Shown here piece by piece: positions 59,367 through 64,000 of a stretch of 64,000 nucleotides of DNA. A program made the position numbers and the translations under genes. The notes under the pieces were generated by a model. The model was given only the letters and a program-made list of their open reading frames with translations. It was not told the DNA's origin and ran no database searches. The stretch's first letter is position 1, and every line of letters starts with the position of its first letter. The stretch comes from Bacteroidota bacterium (GTDB lineage: Bacteria; Bacteroidota; Bacteroidia; Chitinophagales; Chitinophagaceae): assembly GCA_023387985.1 (NCBI GenBank), contig JAEWHC010000009.1, positions 62,001 through 126,000 of the forward strand, read 5' to 3'.

Positions 59367-60371
59367 CTACAACAGCCGCCGCACCACCAACACTTCCCAG
59401 GTCACGGCCAGCACCAACAAGATCATGGCGCCTTTTATCCAGGGAAAAAATTCATCGGTGCGTTTGGTGAAAAACCGGGTTTCCACCTTTGATTTTTCCA
59501 GTTGATTGATGTCTTCATAAATTTTCTGCAGGGCTTTCGTATCGGTGGCGCGAAAATATTGTCCGCCTGTGGAAACCGCGATATCACCCAGCAATCTTTC
59601 ATCAATGCTCACTTTTTCCTGCCGGTAAACCGTGCGTCCATCCTGGCGGCGGTAAGGCATATCGGCAAATCCGGTGGTGCCCATTGCAATAGTGTAGACA
59701 GTTACGTTGTTGTCTATGGCGATCAGCTTTGCATGTGCGGGATCCATGCCGCCGGTATTTTCACCATCTGTCAACAAGATGATCACGCGGCTCGCGGTTT
59801 CGGAGGCGCTGAGTTTATCTACGGCACTGGCCAATCCGCTGCCGATTGCGGTACCATCCTGCAGCAAACCGTAGTTCAGTTTATCCAACTGCATCCAAAC
59901 GGCCTGGTTGTCGGTGGTAAGCGGTGCGAGTCCAAGGCTCTGCCCGGCAAAAATTACCAGGCCGATGCGGTCACCTTTCCGCTGGCGCACAAACTCTTTT
60001 GCCACCTGGATAGAAGCCTGCAACCGGTTGGGTGAAAAATCGCGGGCCAGCATACTTCCGCTCACATCCAGACAAAGCATGATATCTATACCAGCGCCTT
60101 CGTTTATTTCGAGACGCTCATATCTTGAAGGCCGCGCCAGAGCCACTACAATGGCTGCAAGCGCCAGCCACTTTAACCAATCGCCCAGGCCGCGCAAATT
60201 TTTCCGCCAACTGGTTCGCTTTGGAATGGAAGCCGAACTGGATATTAGCATAGCCGGTTGATTCCGTTTGGCGAGCCGCGAATAGATCCAGGCCAGTAAG
60301 GGCATCAGCACCAGCAGACCCAAAACCCAGGGCAAATCAAATTCGATATTTTCCAGGTAGTGGCGGATCAT
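59367..60371 (-). CDS. batA: BatA-like VWA-domain membrane protein
   Basis: Protein of 334 aa with two hydrophobic segments near the N terminus (about 14-32 and 66-80), a von Willebrand A domain (about 92-290) with MIDAS motif D102-x-S104-x-S106 (LDVSGSM), and a C-terminal membrane segment. BatA is part of the Bacteroides aerotolerance (Bat) complex at the inner membrane. Its start overlaps the upstream gene by 4 bases (ATGA). batB, batC and batD, which usually follow, are missing; a barrel-gene remnant comes next. Confidence 0.9.
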   Translation of the reverse strand: MIRHYLENIEFDLPWVLGLLVLMPLLAWIYSRLAKRNQPAMLISSSASIPKRTSWRKNLRGLGDWLKWLALAAIVVALARPSRYERLEINEGAGIDIMLCLDVSGSMLARDFSPNRLQASIQVAKEFVRQRKGDRIGLVIFAGQSLGLAPLTTDNQAVWMQLDKLNYGLLQDGTAIGSGLASAVDKLSASETASRVIILLTDGENTGGMDPAHAKLIAIDNNVTVYTIAMGTTGFADMPYRRQDGRTVYRQEKVSIDERLLGDIAVSTGGQYFRATDTKALQKIYEDINQLEKSKVETRFFTKRTDEFFPWIKGAMILLVLAVTWEVLVVRRLL

Positions 60372-61186
60372 GTTTCGTCGGTTTTCCGTGCAAAAACATC
60401 CCTGCCCAAATGCGGCAACTGATCAATGGCTTCATCCATTTGATCCGGTCCCGGATCGGTTCCGGAAAATAAAATGCGATAGCAGTAATTCACTACTGTT
60501 GCGAATTTGTTTTCCAATTCCGGCCATTTATGGCGTGCGATTTTCAGGATTTCCAGGCCGGTCTTGTCCTTCACTTCAGTTTGATGTATGCGCAACAGGC
60601 TGCGCAGGAGGATCATGCTGTTTTCGGCGGCAAGCTTGCTGTTGAGCTGTCCCCGGTCTTTCTGTTGTTTCAGTTCCAGGGCGGCTTTCATCCAGGTTTC
60701 TTTATCGCCAAGTTTTTCTTCATTGAGTAATCGCGGCTGCCGGTTGCGGTAGCGCAGGTAAAAGAAAAGGGCAAGCAGCAACAATGCAAAGAGCGCATAA
60801 GCCCACCACGGCAAATGAAACGGCGATTCCTTGCCGTACAGGTAGCGGATATCGCCGTACTCCAGGCTTTCGGTGGAAATGCCTTTCACCAATACAAAGG
60901 CGTTATTACGGGAAGAATCCCAGACTACGCGGGCTGTATCCACGGCTACGAGCAGCAGCGGTTGCTCAATGGAATCTCCTCTTGATTTGGACTCTCCGAA
61001 CCGCAGAATCTGCAATCCACCCAATGCGGAACTGTCGGTAATGGGGGATTTACTTTTTGGATACATCAGGATGGCTTCAAACGGATCTCCGGCTATGATG
61101 GTGGAATCCTGTATTTGCAGGCGACCCTGCGCGGAAAGGGTTAGGCAAAATGCCAAAATGAAGAGGATGAATGTTGTCGCCTTCAT
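60368..61186 (-). CDS. Hypothetical Bat-operon membrane protein
   Basis: Protein of 272 aa with a signal peptide (TFILFILAFCLTLSAQG), a periplasmic region (about 20-125), one membrane span (WWAYALFALLLLALFFYLRY, about 127-146) and a cytoplasmic helical tail. The layout is that of the DUF4381-like protein found between the DUF58 and batA genes in Bat operons. Partners and role are unknown. It overlaps both neighbours by 4 bases, consistent with strict operon organisation. Confidence 0.75.
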   Translation of the reverse strand: MKATTFILFILAFCLTLSAQGRLQIQDSTIIAGDPFEAILMYPKSKSPITDSSALGGLQILRFGESKSRGDSIEQPLLLVAVDTARVVWDSSRNNAFVLVKGISTESLEYGDIRYLYGKESPFHLPWWAYALFALLLLALFFYLRYRNRQPRLLNEEKLGDKETWMKAALELKQQKDRGQLNSKLAAENSMILLRSLLRIHQTEVKDKTGLEILKIARHKWPELENKFATVVNYCYRILFSGTDPGPDQMDEAIDQLPHLGRDVFARKTDET

Positions 61187-62064
61187 CGTTTCCTCCTGCT
61201 TTGTATCCTGCTCTTGAAGAATTGTTTTAATACCGGTACAAAATCATGATCGGTACGAAAACGCAAATAGTCCCAGCCGCAGTCACGAATGAGTTTGCGG
61301 GTATGGTTGGTATGCGCCACAAATTGTTTTTGCCACATGGAACCCGCCGTTCTTGTATCTACCCAGTGCAGTTGGCCGGTTTCCACATCCTGTACCGGGA
61401 TCAATGCCTTTACGGGAATGCCGGCATCCAGGGGGTCGTATAAATGAATGGCAACGGGATCATGGGGAATGGCCACGGCTTTCATTTTTGGTATGGGCAA
61501 TTCCCCGTGGAAATCGCTGATGAAAAAACAAATGGCGGTCTCATGAACCAGTTTCAGCATCAGGCTGATGCCCGAATCGAGATTGGTGGATTTGCTGTTG
61601 AAAGGTAGCGTCAGCAGGCGTCGCAGCATGGCAAGCACGTGGTTCCGGCCTTTCTTAGGTGGGATGTAGCGTTCTACTTTATCCGAAAAAAAAATGGCGC
61701 CTACCTTATCATTGTTTTTTAATGCGGCAAAAGCGAGCACGGCCGCAAGTTCGGCGCAAAGTTCGCGTTTGGTGCGCATTTTACTTCCAAGCGAAGTACT
61801 GCCACTTACATCAATCAGCAGCATCACGGTAAGGGCCCGCTCTTCTTCAAACATTTTGCTGTAAGGATGTCCGAGCCTTGCACTTACATTCCAATCAATA
61901 AACCGGATATCATCACCCTGCACATATTCACGAACTTCTTTGAAAACCATGCCGCGTCCCTTGAATGCCGAATGGTATTCACCGGCAAACACCTGGTTGG
62001 AAAGCCGCTGCGAGCGGATTTCCATTTGCTTGATCTTTTTGAGCAGTTCTTTTAATTCAGACAT
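61183..62064 (-). CDS. DUF58 protein of the MoxR/Bat operon
   Basis: Soluble protein of 293 aa. The DUF58 signature DDIRFIDWNVSARLG is at about 50-64. It is followed by a VWA-like domain starting LLIDVSGSTSLGSKMRTKRE with its metal-binding D-x-S-x-S. DUF58 proteins are encoded next to MoxR ATPases and are thought to act with them in assembling metal- or cofactor-containing complexes. It begins 11 bases after moxR and overlaps the next gene by 4 bases. Confidence 0.9.
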   Translation of the reverse strand: MSELKELLKKIKQMEIRSQRLSNQVFAGEYHSAFKGRGMVFKEVREYVQGDDIRFIDWNVSARLGHPYSKMFEEERALTVMLLIDVSGSTSLGSKMRTKRELCAELAAVLAFAALKNNDKVGAIFFSDKVERYIPPKKGRNHVLAMLRRLLTLPFNSKSTNLDSGISLMLKLVHETAICFFISDFHGELPIPKMKAVAIPHDPVAIHLYDPLDAGIPVKALIPVQDVETGQLHWVDTRTAGSMWQKQFVAHTNHTRKLIRDCGWDYLRFRTDHDFVPVLKQFFKSRIQSRRKR

Positions 62065-62075
62065 TTTGAACAGGA

Positions 62076-63077
62076 TCAGGGGGCGGCTGTTTTGCCGAGA
62101 ATTTCGGTAATGATGCTATCCACAGTACGTTCTTCTGCTTCGGCTTCATAGGTAAGGCCAATGCGGTGCCGCAAAACATCGGGCGCAATAAACTTGATGT
62201 CATCCGGTGTAACGTAGGCGCGTTGGTGCAGCATGGCGAGCGCCCTGCTCACGGTTGCCAGGGCAATGGAAGCCCGGGGTGAAGCGCCATAACTGATGAA
62301 CGGCGCTAACTGGTTCAACCCGTACTGTGCAGGGAACCGGGTGGCAAAAACGAGATCGAGTATGTATTCCTCCAGCCGGTGGTCCATGTAGATTTGTTTT
62401 ACCAATCTTCTTCCCCGCAGGATATCGGCGGCGCTGGCCACGGGGTGTATTTTAATGTTTTCCAGCCCGGAAATGTTTTCCCGCATAATGGCAAGTTCTT
62501 CAGCGCGGCCCGGATAACCCACGATCAGTTTCAGCAGAAACCGGTCCTGCTGTGCTTCCGGAAGCGGGTATGTTCCCTCTTGTTCCAACGGGTTTTGGGT
62601 GGCCAAAACCAGGAAGGGTTCCTGTAGCGGATAGGTATGCTCACCAATGGTTACCTGCCTTTCCTGCATGGCTTCGAGCAAGGCGCTCTGCACTTTGGCC
62701 GGGGCGCGGTTGATTTCATCCGCCAGGATGAAGTTGGCGAAAATGGGTCCTTTGCGCACAACGAATTCATTACGCTGCTGATTGTAGATCATCGTACCCG
62801 CCACATCGGCCGGCAACAGATCAGGCGTAAACTGGATTCGGCTGAAGTGAACATCCAAAGCCTGTGCAAGCGATTTAATGGTGAGCGTTTTGGCCAGGCC
62901 GGGTACCCCTTCCAGCAGCATGTGGCCGTTGCAATACAATCCCACCAATAATTTATCAACCATTGATTCCTGCCCGATGATCATCTTGCCCAGTTCCTGG
63001 CGAATGCGCTGCGTAACCTGATGCTGCTGGTTTACCTGGCTTTGAAGGAGATCAAGGTCTTCCTGCTTATAAGTCAT
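62076..63077 (-). CDS. MoxR-family AAA+ ATPase
   Basis: Protein of 333 aa with Walker A GVPGLAKT (about 60-67), Walker B FILADEINR, sensor motifs in LATQNPLEQEGTYPLPEAQQDRF and a C-terminal lid. MoxR ATPases are chaperone-like and work with VWA proteins encoded downstream, here the DUF58 and BatA proteins. The ATG at 63077 gives the usual N terminus; another 8 codons upstream (63101) is less likely. It is the first gene of the operon. Confidence 0.92.
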   Translation of the reverse strand: MTYKQEDLDLLQSQVNQQHQVTQRIRQELGKMIIGQESMVDKLLVGLYCNGHMLLEGVPGLAKTLTIKSLAQALDVHFSRIQFTPDLLPADVAGTMIYNQQRNEFVVRKGPIFANFILADEINRAPAKVQSALLEAMQERQVTIGEHTYPLQEPFLVLATQNPLEQEGTYPLPEAQQDRFLLKLIVGYPGRAEELAIMRENISGLENIKIHPVASAADILRGRRLVKQIYMDHRLEEYILDLVFATRFPAQYGLNQLAPFISYGASPRASIALATVSRALAMLHQRAYVTPDDIKFIAPDVLRHRIGLTYEAEAEERTVDSIITEILGKTAAP

Positions 63078-63241
63078 ATTAATGAAAAAAATAACGGGCA
63101 TGAAAATAAGGAACCTTGCCTGGTATGCCCGAAATAAAATACCAAACGGGGGTCAAATTAACAGATTCGGAAGCAGTATGATGCAGATCATCATTTAATT
63201 TAATCCGAAATTGTACATTCACACGGTTATAAAAAAAGGAT

Positions 63242-64000
63242 ATGAAAAACATTATTGTTCCTACCGATTTTTCGCAAACAGCCAAAAACTGTGCCCGGTA
63301 TGCCATAGAGTTTGCAAAATTTGTACAGGCAGATAGGTTAATCCTTTTCAACGCCTACAGTATGCCGCTTGCAACCGAAATGAGCTGGGCAATCATCCAG
63401 ACCGAAGAGTTGCAGAAAATGAGTGAAGACAGCCTGGAAGCAGAAAAAGTCGAACTGCAGGCATTGGCGCCAGGGCTAAGAATTGATGTGGTTTCAGAAT
63501 TCGGATTTTTGCAGGATACCATACAGGATGTTGTGGAAGAGCATAAGGTGGACCTGATCATTATGGGCATTAGTGGTGGCGGCAAGCTTGAAGAAGTGCT
63601 GATTGGCAGCAACACCACCCATATGGTTCACGAAGTAGATATTCCGGTAATTATTGTTCCACCGCAGGCAAAATGGCAACCTGTGGAAAAGATTGGCTGG
63701 GCAAATGATTTTAAAAAAGCGATGCAAACCAGTCCGGTGGAAAAGATCCGGAAGTTTGTGCATTTGCTGCATGCACAGCTGATTGTGGTTTATAATGATA
63801 AAGGAAAAGATTTTTCACCGGAGGTCCTTCATGGCAATGTGCAGGTCCAGGAGATATTTAAAGAACTTAACCCGCAATACATATTCACCCGGGAAGATGA
63901 TTTTAAAGATGCCATGGATGCATTTGTGGAGGAAAACCATATAGACATGTTGATTCTCATTCCGCGCAAGCAATCCTGGCTGAGCAGCGTATTTAGCCGT
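63242..64000 (+). CDS. Universal stress protein (UspA type), partial
   Basis: Cut by the right edge; 253 codons are visible. Residues 1-140 form a complete UspA domain: KNIIVPTDFSQTAKNCARYA at the start and the nucleotide-loop segment IIMGISGGGKLEEVLIGSNT with the following DIPVIIVP. A second Usp domain begins at about 150 (IGWANDFKKAM). Two-domain Usps are stress-induced nucleotide-binding proteins. It is divergent from moxR with about 160 bases between them. Confidence 0.9.
   Translation, partial: MKNIIVPTDFSQTAKNCARYAIEFAKFVQADRLILFNAYSMPLATEMSWAIIQTEELQKMSEDSLEAEKVELQALAPGLRIDVVSEFGFLQDTIQDVVEEHKVDLIIMGISGGGKLEEVLIGSNTTHMVHEVDIPVIIVPPQAKWQPVEKIGWANDFKKAMQTSPVEKIRKFVHLLHAQLIVVYNDKGKDFSPEVLHGNVQVQEIFKELNPQYIFTREDDFKDAMDAFVEENHIDMLILIPRKQSWLSSVFSR

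Noticed and set aside
1..64000. Intact insertion sequence, prophage, integron or restriction-defence system
   Set aside because: No transposase, integrase, terminase, methyltransferase or nuclease-helicase motif was found; the solitary HigA is the only toxin-antitoxin element.

Overview
The window reads as chromosomal DNA of a Bacteroidota bacterium, most likely of the Chitinophagaceae or a neighbouring family. Evidence: the PglZ-type response regulator PorX, a TonB-dependent receptor with a carboxypeptidase-like plug linker, a HYC_CC_PP-type protein, an S46 dipeptidyl peptidase, menaquinone synthesis by the futalosine route (MqnC), part of a Bat/MoxR operon, and repeated matches to the Bacteroidota promoter -7 box TAnnTTTG. 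Base composition is even and genes are packed densely on both strands. There is no intact mobile element, CRISPR array or rRNA operon.

Layout. 1-8.9 kb: tail of an unknown gene, glycerate kinase, the MeaB GTPase divergent from porX across a 200-bp polypyrimidine tract, tRNA-Pro, mqnC, a retropepsin-like protease with a PDZ domain, an M16 peptidase and a YegP-like protein. 8.9-12.6 kb: a metal locus with a TonB receptor carrying three HMA domains and a HYC_CC_PP partner. 12.7-16.6 kb: thioesterase, L,D-transpeptidase, and a PadR-PspC pair with a palindromic operator. 17-19.3 kb: a promoter, a 31-residue membrane protein, two LVIVD-type lipoproteins and a predicted barrel. 19.3-22.6 kb (minus): rpiB, tatC, tag and a CBS/CorC transporter. 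22.7-28.1 kb (plus): a glycan cluster with a GT4, a GT4-carbamoyltransferase fusion and a GT2, then a secreted nuclease. 28.2-34.2 kb (minus): a 52-residue membrane protein with its own promoter and terminator, a PSP1 protein, a deacetylase-like protein, a LysE exporter and a GH3-type adenylating enzyme. 34.6-37.5 kb: MtfA-like peptidase, tRNA-Asn with a duplicated anticodon-arm fragment, a decayed cysteine desulfurase, YceI and a frameshifted acetyltransferase. 37.6-45.4 kb: mutL, patatin, a class I isoprenoid-synthase-like enzyme, an orphan HigA, glutathione peroxidase, aquaglyceroporin, a YdeI-like protein and phosphatidylserine decarboxylase. 45.5-56.7 kb: S46 peptidase, deacetylase and other lipoproteins, a second YceI, a two-PDZ protein, a GH9-deacetylase fusion, a beta-propeller and a beta-lactamase-like protein. 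56.7-57.2 kb: three tandem 148-bp repeats. 57.2-64 kb: ferredoxin-NADP reductase-like protein, rsgA, a beta-barrel gene remnant, a shortened Bat operon (moxR, DUF58, a membrane protein, batA), and a universal stress protein cut by the window edge.

Most promising for follow-up: the GT4-carbamoyltransferase fusion cluster, the triple-HMA TonB receptor locus, the small membrane proteins with full promoter signals, and the recurrent placement of TAnnTTTG boxes 4-6 bases before start codons, which suggests leaderless transcripts.
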